A stretch of DNA of 64,000 nt from Alphaproteobacteria bacterium (GTDB lineage Bacteria > Pseudomonadota > Alphaproteobacteria > JAAEOK01), in assembly GCA_024244705.1 (NCBI GenBank), contig JAAEOK010000098.1, forward strand, positions 149,597-213,596. Reading direction: 5' to 3'. The stretch's first letter is position 1; every line of letters begins with the position of its first letter. The translations under genes were made by a program, and so were the position numbers. Positions 1 to 8,848 of this stretch are shown here, in pieces. The notes beneath the pieces are model-generated. The model was not told where the DNA came from and made no database searches. It saw only the letters and a program-made list of their open reading frames with translations.

Positions 1-1
1 T

Positions 2-1918
2 TACCTGGCGGGACGGCCCGAGGACCGCCTGACCTTCGACCTCCAGCCCGAGATCGCGCAGCGGATGGGCTATACGGATCACGCCGGCACACAGCGTGTC
101 GAGCGTTTCATGAAGCGGTACTACCTGACCGCCAAGGAGGTCGGCGACCTGACCCGCATTTTCTGCGCGGCGCTGGAATCGGAGCAAAAGCGCGAGCGCG
201 TCTCCGGTCTACGCCGGCTGATCACCCGCCACCGCGAGGTCGAGGGCTTTCCCCTGGAAGGCGGGCGGCTGACCGTGAAGAGCGAGGCCGCGCTGGCGGC
301 GGCGCCGGTCGACATCTTGCGCCTGTTCCACGTTGCCCAGGCGCACGACCTCGATATCCATCCGACCGCGCTCAGGGCGATCACCCGAACCCTCGATCGC
401 ATCGGGCCCGAATTGCGCCGCGATCCCGAGGCCAACCAACTGTTCCTGGAAATGCTCGCCTCGCGCCACGATCCGGCGACAGCCCTCAAGCGGATGAACG
501 AGGCCGGCGTGTTCGGCAAGTTCGTCACCGATTTCGGCCGCGTCGTCGCCCAGATGCAACACGACATGTACCATGTCTACACGGTCGACGAGCACACCAT
601 CCGCGCGATCGGCATCCTCGCCGCGATCGAGGCCGGCGAACTCAAGGAGGACCACCCGCTGTCGACCGACATCATCCACAAGGTGGTGTCGCGGCGGGCG
701 CTCTATGTCGCGGTGCTGCTCCACGATATCGCCAAGGGCCGGGGCGGCGACCATTCCGTACTCGGCGCCGAGATCGCCGAGCGGCTCGGCCCCCGCTTCG
801 GCCTCAGCGAGGAGGAGACCGAGAACGTGGCGTGGCTGGTCCGCCATCACCTGCTGATGAACAACACCGCCCAGAAACGCGACATCAACGACGCCAAGAC
901 GATCTCCGACTTCGCCGCGATCGTCCAATCCCCCGAGCGGCTGCGCATGCTGCTGGTGTTGACCGTGGCCGATATGCGCGCCACCGGACCGACGGTTTGG
1001 AATGGGTGGAAGGCGGCGCTCCTGCGCGAGCTCTACTGGCGCACCGAAGAGGTGCTGTCGGGACGCTTCGACGACGCCAGCGTGCAATCGCGCGCGCGCG
1101 ACGTCGTCGATCGCCTGCGGCCCGAGCTTTCGGACTGGTCCGAAGCCGAGTTCGACGCCCATATCGCGCGCGGCAACTCGACCTATTGGCTGGGCCACGA
1201 GATCGCCACCCTGGTCCGGCACGCGCGGCAAATCCGCGCCGCGGAGCAGGACGGGCAAGCGATCTCCGTGGCGACCCATATCGACGCGGCGCGGGACGTC
1301 ACCGAGGTTTCGATCTACGCCCCCGACCATCCGGGGCTGTTCGCCCGCATCGCCGGCGCCCTGGCGATGAGCAACACCAACATCGTCGTCGCCTCGGTCT
1401 GCACGCTGACCAACGGCAAGGCGCTCGACACCTTCTGGGTGCAGAACCAGGACGGCGAGGCGGTGGGCCGCGATGACCGGTTGCCGCAACTGCCGCGGCT
1501 CATCGCCGACAGCCTGTCGGGCAAGATCAATCCCGAACGGGCGCTCCACGGCTGGGAGCGGCTGCCCGAACGGGCCCAGGTCTTCACCGTGCGGCCGCGC
1601 GTGCTGATCGATAACCAGGCCAGTGCGACCCATACCATTATCGAGATCAACGGCCGCGACCGTCCCGGCTTTCTCTATGACGTGACGCGAACGCTGGCGG
1701 CACTCAACCTGCAGATCAATACCGCCAAGATCGCCACCTATGGCGAACGCGCGGTCGACGTTTTCTACGTCAAGGACGTCTTTGGCATGAAGGTTCAGCA
1801 CGACCGCAAATTGGAAGAAATCCGCGAACGGATCGGCGCGGTGATCGGCGATGACGACGGCTCCGCCGGCGATGCCGCCGCGACGGCGGAGGGCGCCAAG
1901 ATCGCCGCCGCCGAATGA
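2..1918 (+). CDS. glnD: Bifunctional uridylyltransferase/uridylyl-removing enzyme GlnD, C-terminal part
   Basis: The window opens inside this gene. The frame is open from base 2 and 638 residues are visible; the N-terminal nucleotidyltransferase domain lies off the left edge. The HD hydrolase motif (LHDIAKGRGGDHS, about visible residue 239) is the uridylyl-removing centre. Two ACT domains follow, with DHPGLFARIAGAL near residue 437 and GRDRPGFLYDVT near residue 549. GlnD uridylylates and deuridylylates PII proteins in response to glutamine and so sets nitrogen status. The C-terminus ends in an Ala/Glu-rich tail. murJ follows after 45 bases, as is common in alphaproteobacteria. Confidence 0.96.
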   Translation, partial: YLAGRPEDRLTFDLQPEIAQRMGYTDHAGTQRVERFMKRYYLTAKEVGDLTRIFCAALESEQKRERVSGLRRLITRHREVEGFPLEGGRLTVKSEAALAAAPVDILRLFHVAQAHDLDIHPTALRAITRTLDRIGPELRRDPEANQLFLEMLASRHDPATALKRMNEAGVFGKFVTDFGRVVAQMQHDMYHVYTVDEHTIRAIGILAAIEAGELKEDHPLSTDIIHKVVSRRALYVAVLLHDIAKGRGGDHSVLGAEIAERLGPRFGLSEEETENVAWLVRHHLLMNNTAQKRDINDAKTISDFAAIVQSPERLRMLLVLTVADMRATGPTVWNGWKAALLRELYWRTEEVLSGRFDDASVQSRARDVVDRLRPELSDWSEAEFDAHIARGNSTYWLGHEIATLVRHARQIRAAEQDGQAISVATHIDAARDVTEVSIYAPDHPGLFARIAGALAMSNTNIVVASVCTLTNGKALDTFWVQNQDGEAVGRDDRLPQLPRLIADSLSGKINPERALHGWERLPERAQVFTVRPRVLIDNQASATHTIIEINGRDRPGFLYDVTRTLAALNLQINTAKIATYGERAVDVFYVKDVFGMKVQHDRKLEEIRERIGAVIGDDDGSAGDAAATAEGAKIAAAE

Positions 1919-1963
1919 CGCCGATGGCGGCCGTTTCAGCTCCCCCCCTGTGACCGGCACCCG

Positions 1964-3508
1964 ATGCGGCTTTTCCGTTCCTTCGCCACCGTCAGCGGCT
2001 TCGTCGCCCTCAGCCGGGTTCTTGGATTTACGCGGGATATCCTGATCGCCGACGTGCTCGGCGCCAAGGAAGTCGCCGACGCCTTCTTCGTCGCCTTCCG
2101 CTTTCCCAACATGTTCCGCAACTTGTTCGCGGAGGGCGCCTTCAACGTCTCCTTCGTGCCGGTTTTTTCGGCCATCCTCGAGCAGCGCGGACGGGCCGAA
2201 GCGCAGGTCTTCGCCGAGCTGGTGCTGGCCGGCCTGCTGTCGATTCTGGTCTTGTTCCTGTTCGCGGTCGAAGCGGCGATGCCGTGGTTCCTCGCAATCG
2301 TCGCGCCCGGGTTCATCGACAACCCCGAAACCCTGGCGCTGGCGGTCGAATATACCCGCCTGACGTTTCCCTATCTGTTGTTCGCCGCCCTCGGCGCGAT
2401 GCTCAGCGGCGTGCTCAATTCGCTCTATCGTTTCGCCGCCGCGGCGGCGGCGCCGATCGCCCTCAACGTGGTTATGATCGCCGTGCTGCTGATCGGCTGG
2501 GCGTCGCAGGAAGAGGCCGGGTTTTCGCTTTCGCTCGGTATCGCCTGCGGCGGCGTCTTTCAATTCCTTATCCTGGTCTGGGCCTGCCACCAAGCCGGGA
2601 TCGACCTCCATCTGCCCCGCCCCCGCCTGTCGCCCGACGTCAAGCGCATGCTGCGGCTGATGGTGCCGGCGGCGATCGGCGCCGGCGCGGCGCAGATCAA
2701 TCTCCTGGTCGGCACGGCGCTGGCGTCGATCGTCGGCGTCGGCGCCATCTCCCACCTCTATTACGCCGAGCGCGTCACCTGGCTGCCGGTCGGCATCGTT
2801 GGCGTCGCCATGGGCACCGCGCTGCTGCCCCGGGTCGCCCGGCTGCTCAAGGCCGGCGAGGCGGACGCCGCGCTCAACGCCCAGAACCGGGCGCTCGAGC
2901 TCGGCCTGCTCCTCGGCATGCCGGCGATGGCGGCGCTGATCGTGATTCCGCTGCCGATCCTGACCGTGTTGTTCGTCCGCGGCGCCTTCACGATGACCGA
3001 CGCGCTGGTCTCGGCGGGCGCGCTCGCCGCCTTCGCCATCGGGGTCCCGGCCTATGTCTCGGTCCGCGTCCTGGCGCCCGGGTTCTTCGCCCGCCAGGAC
3101 ACCAAGACCCCGGTCAAGGTGGCCTTCGTCGCCGTCGCCGTGAACGTGCTCGCCAGTATCGCGCTGATGGGGCCGTTCGGCGTCCTGGGCCTCGCCTTCG
3201 CCAACGCCGTGGCGGCCTGGACCAACGCCGCCCTGCTGACCGTCCTGCTGCATCGCCGCGGCTATCTCAGCTTCGATGCCCGCCTCAAACGCCGCGCCCC
3301 CCGGATCGTCTTGGCCAGCGCCCTGATGGCGGCGGCGTTGTTCGTCGCGGCCCCGCTGGTGGCGCCGCTGCTCAGCGCGACACTGGTCGTCAAGATCGCC
3401 GCCCTGGCCGCGCTCATCGGCGGCGGCGTCGTGGTCTACGGCCTCGCGGTATTGGCGACCCGGGCGGCGACGCTGGCCGACATGCGGGCGGCGCTCAGCC
3501 GGTCGTAA
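1964..3508 (+). CDS. murJ: Lipid II flippase MurJ (MviN)
   Basis: A 514-residue polytopic inner-membrane protein of the MOP superfamily with about 14 hydrophobic segments. The N-terminus (LSRVLGFTRDILIADVLGA) and the following FRFPNMFRNLFAEGAFNVSF stretch are typical of MurJ/MviN. It moves the lipid II peptidoglycan precursor across the membrane. The ATG start is right after the segment where glnD ends; no strong Shine-Dalgarno is visible, so coupling to upstream transcription is likely. The stop abuts the stop of the opposite-strand gene that begins at 3509. Confidence 0.96.
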   Translation: MRLFRSFATVSGFVALSRVLGFTRDILIADVLGAKEVADAFFVAFRFPNMFRNLFAEGAFNVSFVPVFSAILEQRGRAEAQVFAELVLAGLLSILVLFLFAVEAAMPWFLAIVAPGFIDNPETLALAVEYTRLTFPYLLFAALGAMLSGVLNSLYRFAAAAAAPIALNVVMIAVLLIGWASQEEAGFSLSLGIACGGVFQFLILVWACHQAGIDLHLPRPRLSPDVKRMLRLMVPAAIGAGAAQINLLVGTALASIVGVGAISHLYYAERVTWLPVGIVGVAMGTALLPRVARLLKAGEADAALNAQNRALELGLLLGMPAMAALIVIPLPILTVLFVRGAFTMTDALVSAGALAAFAIGVPAYVSVRVLAPGFFARQDTKTPVKVAFVAVAVNVLASIALMGPFGVLGLAFANAVAAWTNAALLTVLLHRRGYLSFDARLKRRAPRIVLASALMAAALFVAAPLVAPLLSATLVVKIAALAALIGGGVVVYGLAVLATRAATLADMRAALSRS

Positions 3509-4174
3509 TCATTCTTCCTCCGGCGCGCGGCAGTAATCGAGATCGAGGTCGGTCCGCGCGGCGGCATGGAACCGCACCGTGACCCGCCGCGGCAGCGAGC
3601 TGCGCTTGATGCGCCGGCGTTCATAGGACGGCCGGCGTACGTCGCGCTTGGTATTGGGGTCTTCGGTCAGGATGCCGGGAATGTTCATGTCGATCAGGCC
3701 CGCCTGGACCGTCGACCCGGAACCGTTCCAGGTCGCCGCCAGCGTCGCCGTGGCGCCATCGGGAAACGCCGCCTCGACCCTACAGGCCGGTTCGCCGTAG
3801 CGCCCGCCGAGGGCATCGACCACCGCCGCCATGACCCGGTCGGGCGCCTCGAGGCGGCGGATATCCAACAGCACCTGGGCCAGCCGCGCGGTCGAGCGGT
3901 CCATCTGCAGGAAGGCGGTGAAGCGATAGCCGCCGAGCTCGACACCGCGCCACAGACGGTCGACATACAGCGGCCCGAAATCGAGCGGCGCCGAGAGTCG
4001 CGTCAGGTCGGACCCGAAGACGCGGTCGAGCGCCGCCCCATCCATGCCCCATTCGGCGCCGCGCCAGCCGGCTTCGTCCTGGGCCGCGGCCGGGGCGAAG
4101 CAAGCGAGAACGAGACCGAACGCGAACCCGCCGGCGGTGCGGCCCAATGCCCGGCGCGTGGTCATCTGTCCCAT
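3509..4174 (-). CDS. Secreted protein of unknown function
   Basis: A 221-residue protein with a clear signal peptide: twin Arg near the start, hydrophobic core GGFAFGLVLACFAPAAA, probable cleavage after AQA/AQD. I do not recognise the family. The mature part is a single alpha/beta-looking domain followed by a basic stretch (KRDVRRPSYERRRIKRSSLP) and a C-terminal YCRAPEEE. The ATG at 4174 is chosen because GGAAAGG lies 7 bases upstream; an in-frame ATG at 4165 is the alternative. It converges with murJ (stops adjacent) and diverges from trpS, so it is probably its own transcription unit. Confidence 0.75.
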   Translation of the reverse strand: MGQMTTRRALGRTAGGFAFGLVLACFAPAAAQDEAGWRGAEWGMDGAALDRVFGSDLTRLSAPLDFGPLYVDRLWRGVELGGYRFTAFLQMDRSTARLAQVLLDIRRLEAPDRVMAAVVDALGGRYGEPACRVEAAFPDGATATLAATWNGSGSTVQAGLIDMNIPGILTEDPNTKRDVRRPSYERRRIKRSSLPRRVTVRFHAAARTDLDLDYCRAPEEE

Positions 4175-4381
4175 GCCCCGACCTTTCCACATCGGCGACG
4201 CGGTTTCGAGTCCGCCGCGCGCGGGCCGCATTACCGATGATTTCTTGAATTCCATGACCGAGCCGCGCGCGTGGCCAACCCAGCCATCCCCACGCGCGCG
4301 GTATTGAACCGCTCCTTGACCCGGGCCGGGGGAGCGGCGATAAAGCCGGCGGAATTCCCGGCCAGTCGAAAGACCCAGCCC

Positions 4382-5410
4382 ATGAATCGCGTCTTCTCCG
4401 GCGTCCAGCCGACCGGCAATTTGCATCTCGGCAACTATCTCGGCGCGATCCGCAACTTCGTCGCCTTGCAAGAGACGCACGAATGCATCTATTGCGTCGT
4501 CGACCTCCACGCCATCACGGTGTGGCAGGACCCGGCCGAACTGCGCGCCAACACCCGCGAGGTGACCGCCGCCTTCCTCGCCGCCGGCATCGACCCGGCG
4601 CGCAGCATCATCTTCAACCAGAGCCAGGTCTCGGCCCATGCCGAGCTGGCCTGGATCTTCAATTGCGTGGCCCGGCTCGGCTGGCTCAACCGGATGACCC
4701 AGTTCAAGGAGAAGGCGGGCAAGAACCGCGAGAACGCCTCGGTCGGGCTCTATGCCTATCCCGACCTGATGGCGGCCGACATTCTCGCCTACAAGGCGAC
4801 CCACGTGCCGGTCGGCGAAGACCAGAAGCAGCACCTCGAGCTGACCCGCGACATCGCGCAAAAATTCAACAGCGATTACGGCGTCGATTTCTTCCCGATC
4901 ACCGAGCCGTTGATCCTCGGCGAGGCGGCGCGGGTGATGAATTTGCGCGACGGCAGCAAGAAGATGAGCAAGTCCGATGCCTCCGACTACACGCGCATCA
5001 ACATGACCGACGACGCCGACACGGTGGCGCAAAAGGTCCGAAAGGCGCGCACCGATCCCGACCCGGTGCCCGAGCCCGACACGCTCGACGAGGCCGGGCG
5101 GGTGCTCGACGACGCCCGCGCCGCACGCCCCGAAGCCTTCAACCTGGTCGGCATCTATGGCGCGCTGGTCAACCGGCCGGTCGCCGACGTGTTGGACGAG
5201 ATGGGCGGCAAGCCGTTCTCCGAGTTCAAGGCCGCGCTGACCGAGGTCGCGGTGGCAACGCTCGGCCCGATGGGCGCCGAGATGCAACGCCTGACCGCCG
5301 AGCCGGAGCTCGTCGATGCGGTGCTCCGCGACGGCGCCGCCCGGGCCCGCGAACTGGCCGGCCCGATCCTGCGCGAGGTCCATGACATCGTTGGGTTACT
5401 GCGCGCTTAA
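4382..5410 (+). CDS. trpS: Tryptophan--tRNA ligase
   Basis: 342 residues, normal for bacterial TrpRS (class I). The HIGH-type signature is [13 protein letters not shown] at residues 10-22, and the KMSKS loop appears as KKMSKSDAS near residue 195. It charges tRNA-Trp in the cytoplasm. The start at 4382 ([12 protein letters not shown]) is set by homology to the family; the frame is open further upstream to 4271, but that stretch ([14 protein letters not shown]...) has no family counterpart and is Arg/Pro/Ala-rich. Confidence 0.97.
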   Translation: MNRVFSGVQPTGNLHLGNYLGAIRNFVALQETHECIYCVVDLHAITVWQDPAELRANTREVTAAFLAAGIDPARSIIFNQSQVSAHAELAWIFNCVARLGWLNRMTQFKEKAGKNRENASVGLYAYPDLMAADILAYKATHVPVGEDQKQHLELTRDIAQKFNSDYGVDFFPITEPLILGEAARVMNLRDGSKKMSKSDASDYTRINMTDDADTVAQKVRKARTDPDPVPEPDTLDEAGRVLDDARAARPEAFNLVGIYGALVNRPVADVLDEMGGKPFSEFKAALTEVAVATLGPMGAEMQRLTAEPELVDAVLRDGAARARELAGPILREVHDIVGLLRA

Positions 5411-5430
5411 GTCTGCTCCACGAACGTAGA

Positions 5431-5471
5431 TCGGGCGGCACCCAGAGACATTCATAGCTGGGTGGCGCCGA
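5431..5471. other. Inverted repeat (hairpin) downstream of trpS
   Basis: A long imperfect inverted repeat, TCGGGCGGCACCCAG with CTGGGTGGCGCCGA, around a 12-base loop. An A-run (5474-5480) rather than a T-run follows on the + strand, so it is not a canonical intrinsic terminator on that strand. It may still end trpS transcripts or stabilise a 3' end. The surrounding 147-base gap is otherwise featureless. Confidence 0.45.
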
Positions 5472-5557
5472 CCAAAAAAACTTGCCGAATGGCGGCCTGG
5501 CAAAAGGCAGGGGTGAATGCGCTATGATCCGGCGATCAATCCCAGCGGAGATTGGCA

Positions 5558-6013
5558 ATGTTTACGACCCCGGCAATCGTCAGCGACCGGCTCTATTCGC
5601 GACACCTGGAAACCATCATCGCCCTGGTCAGCTATCTGGCGATAACGTCCAGCAAAAGTCGAACCGCCGTGTTGATGGCGAACGATTTGGGCCTCGAAGC
5701 AGGCGAGGTGAAGACAGTTGTCGAAACGTTTAAAGCACTGTTCCGGGAGGCGCCCGACCCGCAAGGCGGCCCGCCCTATTATACACTGCATTTGCGCTAT
5801 GCGATGCGGTCTCAGGATGGCAAGGACGTGGAGGGAGAGGCCGAGAAATCTCGCGAGCCCATTAGCGACGCCAAGCTCGATTCGCTGCTCCGTTTCGTTG
5901 TCCATAAATCGGAACAGGAAACCGCTCTTGTGGTAGCCCGGCGATCTCAATGGATCAGCGTCACCTGCGCCGTCATCGCGGCCATGGCGGCCCTCGTTGC
6001 TACGGTCGGCTAG
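5558..6013 (+). CDS. Hypothetical tail-anchored membrane protein
   Basis: 151 residues; family not recognised. The N-terminal half is helical (SRHLETIIALVSYLAITSSK) and might be a small winged-helix-like or oligomerisation fold. The middle is charged. The last about 20 residues (WISVTCAVIAAMAALVATVG) form one hydrophobic segment that would anchor the protein with its bulk in the cytoplasm. ATG 5558 is preferred over TTG 5552 because GCGGAG sits 7 bases upstream. It reads as less GC-rich than its neighbours and stands alone between trpS and the TauE gene, which suggests an acquired gene. Confidence 0.6.
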   Translation: MFTTPAIVSDRLYSRHLETIIALVSYLAITSSKSRTAVLMANDLGLEAGEVKTVVETFKALFREAPDPQGGPPYYTLHLRYAMRSQDGKDVEGEAEKSREPISDAKLDSLLRFVVHKSEQETALVVARRSQWISVTCAVIAAMAALVATVG

Positions 6014-6184
6014 ATTCCCAGGCCGAAATAATCCGCCGCTAAGGCCGCGATGCAACGGAATTCGCTTTCCCGCCGCGAATCGGGGGAGTAAGGTGGGCAG
6101 CGAAATTCGTTAAGGAATCCAGGCCTTTGCCGGTCAGTTCCTGCGAAGCTCTGTCCGTGGGCCTTCTCACCTTTCGAAGCGCGT

Positions 6185-7105
6185 ATGCAGATCTACCTGC
6201 CGATTGCCGAGATGTCAGTGGATATTTTTCTGCTGCTCGGCATGGGCGGCGCGGTCGGTATTCTGTCCGGCCTGTTCGGCGTCGGCGGCGGTTTTCTGAT
6301 GACCCCGCTGCTGATCTTCATCGGCGTACCGTCGCCGGTGGCGGTCGCGACCGAGGCCAACCAGATCGTTGCGTCCTCGGTTTCCGGCGCCCTCGCGCAT
6401 TGGCGCCGCGGCAACGTCGACTTCAAGATGGGGCTGGTGCTGCTGTTCGGCGGCATACTCGGCTCGACCTTCGGCGTCGTCCTGTTTACCTGGCTGCGGT
6501 CGCTGGGACAGGTCGATTTGGTTATCAAGCTGTCTTACGTGATCTTCCTCGGCATCATCGGCGCGCTGATGTTCGTCGAAAGCCTGCGCGCGATCTTCCG
6601 CCGCCGCCAACAAACCGGCGGCCGGAGGCGGCTTCATGAACACATGTGGGTTCACGGCCTGCCGCTGAAGATGCGCTTTCGCAGGTCCAAGCTCTATATC
6701 AGCGCCCTGTTGCCCCTTGGCGTCGGCTTCCTGGTCGGCATCCTGGCCGCGATCATGGGCGTCGGCGGCGGCTTCCTGATGGTCCCGGCGATGATCTATC
6801 TGATCGGCATGCCGACCTCGGTCGTCGTCGGCACGTCCCTGTTCCAGATCATTTTCGTCACCGCCAACGTCACCTTCCTGCAGGCGATGAACAACCAGAC
6901 CGTCGACGTGGTGCTGGCGCTGATCCTGTTGATCGGCGGCGTCGTCGGCGCCCAGATCGGGACCCGGCTGGGCGCCCGCCTGCGCGGCGAGGAATTGCGC
7001 GGGCTGCTCGCGCTCATGGTCCTCGGGGTGTGCGGAAAACTGCTCTTCGATTTGGTCACGACGCCGGACGACCTTTATTCGATCGGCGTGGAGATCGGAC
7101 ATTGA
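6185..7105 (+). CDS. TauE/SafE (TSUP) family membrane exporter
   Basis: 306 residues with about 8 membrane segments in two related halves. The signature GLFGVGGGFLMTPLL (from about residue 34) is echoed by IMGVGGGFLMVPAMI (from about residue 190), the internal duplication of the sulfite exporter TauE/SafE family. Family members carry organosulfonates, sulfite or other small anions; the substrate here cannot be read. The N-terminus MQIYLPIAEMSV is typical of the alphaproteobacterial subgroup. The stop overlaps the start of the next gene by one base (TGATG), so the two are co-translated. Confidence 0.9.
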   Translation: MQIYLPIAEMSVDIFLLLGMGGAVGILSGLFGVGGGFLMTPLLIFIGVPSPVAVATEANQIVASSVSGALAHWRRGNVDFKMGLVLLFGGILGSTFGVVLFTWLRSLGQVDLVIKLSYVIFLGIIGALMFVESLRAIFRRRQQTGGRRRLHEHMWVHGLPLKMRFRRSKLYISALLPLGVGFLVGILAAIMGVGGGFLMVPAMIYLIGMPTSVVVGTSLFQIIFVTANVTFLQAMNNQTVDVVLALILLIGGVVGAQIGTRLGARLRGEELRGLLALMVLGVCGKLLFDLVTTPDDLYSIGVEIGH

Positions 7106-7848
7106 TGCCCCGCCTGCTGCGCTATATCGCCCTCCTGCTGGTGCTCGCCATCGGTCCCGCGTCGGTCCACGGCAACGGGCTGGTCGCCGACCTTTCGAAA
7201 CATTTGGTCGCCATCACCACCGGCTTCAGTGGCGCCGATGTGCTGTTGTTCGGAACCACCGAGGAAGAGGGCGACATCGCGGTCGTCGTCCGCGGCCCGG
7301 GCGAGGACATCGTGGTCCGGCGCAAGCAGCGGGTCGCCGGCATCTGGATCAACGGGCGCAGCCTCACCTTCGGCCACGTGCCGGCGTTCTACGCCGTGGC
7401 GGCGACCGGCGACGTCGAGGGTTTCGCGCCGCCGTCGGTGCTCCACCGCCACCAGATCGGAGCGCAGTATCTGCGCTTCATCAATCCGAAGCGGGCCGAA
7501 GACGACGAAATCCAGGAATTTCGCGAGGCTCTGCTGCGCAACAAGGCGGCGCAGGGCCTCTATCCCCATCATGTCGGCGAGGTGCAACTTCTCGGCGGCC
7601 GGCTGTTCCGAACGCCGGTCGTGTTTCCGGCCAACGTGCCGACCGGAACCTATGTCGTCGAGGTCTTCGTCCTCAAGGACGGCAACGTCATCGCCGCCCA
7701 GACGACCCCGCTTCTCGTCAGCAAGGTGGGCACCGAGGCGGAGATTTTCGACTTCGCCCACGACCAGAGCGCGCTCTATGGCATCGTTGCCATCATCATC
7801 GCGCTGGTGGCAGGATGGTTGGCTGGCGCGATCTTCCGAAAGGCTTAG
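7105..7848 (+). CDS. TIGR02186-type membrane-anchored protein
   Basis: 247 residues: an N-terminal signal peptide (RYIALLLVLAIGPASVHG), a beta-rich periplasmic domain, and a C-terminal membrane helix (YGIVAIIIALVAGWLAGAIF) with a short RKA tail. This is the architecture of the conserved alphaproteobacterial family TIGR02186, regularly found right after a TauE-like exporter. Function is unknown; a periplasmic partner of the exporter is a reasonable guess. Its stop codon TAG (7846-7848) straddles the left junction of an inserted repeat element: TA is the flanking target dinucleotide and G is the first base of the element. Confidence 0.85.
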   Translation: MPRLLRYIALLLVLAIGPASVHGNGLVADLSKHLVAITTGFSGADVLLFGTTEEEGDIAVVVRGPGEDIVVRRKQRVAGIWINGRSLTFGHVPAFYAVAATGDVEGFAPPSVLHRHQIGAQYLRFINPKRAEDDEIQEFREALLRNKAAQGLYPHHVGEVQLLGGRLFRTPVVFPANVPTGTYVVEVFVLKDGNVIAAQTTPLLVSKVGTEAEIFDFAHDQSALYGIVAIIIALVAGWLAGAIFRKA

Positions 7849-8115
7849 AGGCCTATGTGTTCATATAGAAGCAATTCTGTTGCGGGTTGGGCGCGGCCGC
7901 CCGCAAGGCGCCGCCCGAAATGCGATGCCGAAGCATCGGGTGAGGACGGCAACGAAGCGGAGGCCCGCCCAAACGCAACCCTGTCGGGCCGGGGCCTGTT
8001 TCGCCATGACCGCGTCAACCACCTCGACCGTATGCCGGATACGCTCCGCGGTGCTTTCCTGGTCATGGCGAAACATGCCTTCGGCAAAATGGTTCTACAT
8101 GAACACATAGGGCTC
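7848..8115. mobile_element. MITE-like element, 268 bp, with 23-bp terminal inverted repeats and flanking TA
   Basis: The ends 7848-7870 and 8093-8115 are inverted copies of each other over 23 bases with 2 mismatches (core CCTATGTGTTCAT). Both are flanked by TA (7846-7847 and 8116-8117), as expected for an IS630/Tc1-mariner-type insertion. A second, perfect 14-bp inverted repeat (GTTTCGCCATGACC 7998-8011 with its complement 8061-8074) lies inside. No transposase is encoded; open frames on both strands are by-products of the symmetry. The element separates the TIGR02186 gene from the usp gene. Confidence 0.75.
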
Positions 8116-8120
8116 TAGCC

Positions 8121-8609
8121 ATGGCAGAACCAGCCACGAGCAGCAGCGATGGTCGTATCTTCCTGGTCGTCGTCGATGACACGCCCGAGCTGCGCGTCGC
8201 GCTCCGCTTCGCCTCGCGGCGGGCCAAGAGCACCGGCGGCCGGGTTGCCATGCTCTATGTCATCGAGCCGGCCGATTTCCAGCACTGGGCCGCGGTCGAG
8301 AATTTGATGGAACAGGAGCGCCGCCAGGAGGCCGAGGAGATCCTGCAAAAACACTCGGAAATGGTCCAGGAGTGGTCGGGCTCGATGCCGATGCTCTATG
8401 TCCGCGACGGCCGCCCGCAGGACGCGTTGCTGGCGTTGCTCGAGGAGGAACCGGGGATCTCCATTCTTGTGCTCGGCGCCGATACCGGTCCGAAAGGTCC
8501 CGGGCCCCTGGTCTCCGCCTGTGCCGGCAAGCTGGCGGGGAAACTGCGCACCCCGGTCACCATCGTACCGGGCAGCCTCGACGACGACGAGGTCGACGCC
8601 CTGACTTAG
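8121..8609 (+). CDS. Universal stress protein (UspA family)
   Basis: 162 residues, one Usp domain. The first strand is FLVVVDDTPELRVALRFASRRA. The ATP-loop region LVLGADTGPKGPGPLVS resembles the GxxGxGxxxxxS family pattern in altered form, and PVTIVPG closes the domain. Likely a cytoplasmic stress or nucleotide-binding protein. Start ATG 8121. Before the element at 7848-8115 inserted, this ATG would have followed the previous stop by 2 bases, with GAAAGG in that gene's end as ribosome site; now the upstream sequence comes from the element's right end (AGGGCTC). Confidence 0.88.
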   Translation: MAEPATSSSDGRIFLVVVDDTPELRVALRFASRRAKSTGGRVAMLYVIEPADFQHWAAVENLMEQERRQEAEEILQKHSEMVQEWSGSMPMLYVRDGRPQDALLALLEEEPGISILVLGADTGPKGPGPLVSACAGKLAGKLRTPVTIVPGSLDDDEVDALT

Positions 8610-8848
8610 GGACCGTCCCGTGAAACAACCTTGCACGCAATAGTCGGCACGACACCGGACACGCCTTTCGCACGGGCGCCGACGAACGCGGCGGTCATTG
8701 CCGGACGCCGTCAAGACAACCATATGAACATGCGCGATATAAGCCGCCGGAACCGGCCCCGCGGGCGGCCTTGGGGTGCGAGATAACACAGCGCGTGTGC
8801 GGAACGAGGGTGAAAACTGGTTCATCAAAGACTGACCCGTTGAATCGC
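8610..8848. other. Intergenic region before the accessory operon
   Basis: 239 bases between usp and the fatty-acid-hydroxylase gene. I see no strong promoter, terminator hairpin or small gene. The next frame is open upstream to a TTG at 8771, but that N-terminal extension (CEITQRVCGTRVKTG) does not look like the family. Confidence 0.4.

Noticed and set aside
209..3253. Very long open frame (1014 codons) on the minus strand opposite glnD and murJ
   Set aside because: Antisense shadow caused by high GC and third-position bias; composition is Asp/Gly/Arg/His-rich without any domain.
5431..5480. Intrinsic terminator after trpS
   Set aside because: The hairpin is followed by an A-run, not a T-run, on the + strand, and for the minus strand the T-run precedes the stem.
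7855..8118. Two 87-codon frames, one on each strand, between the TIGR02186 and usp genes
   Set aside because: They arise from the inverted repeats of the MITE-like element and have no coding features.
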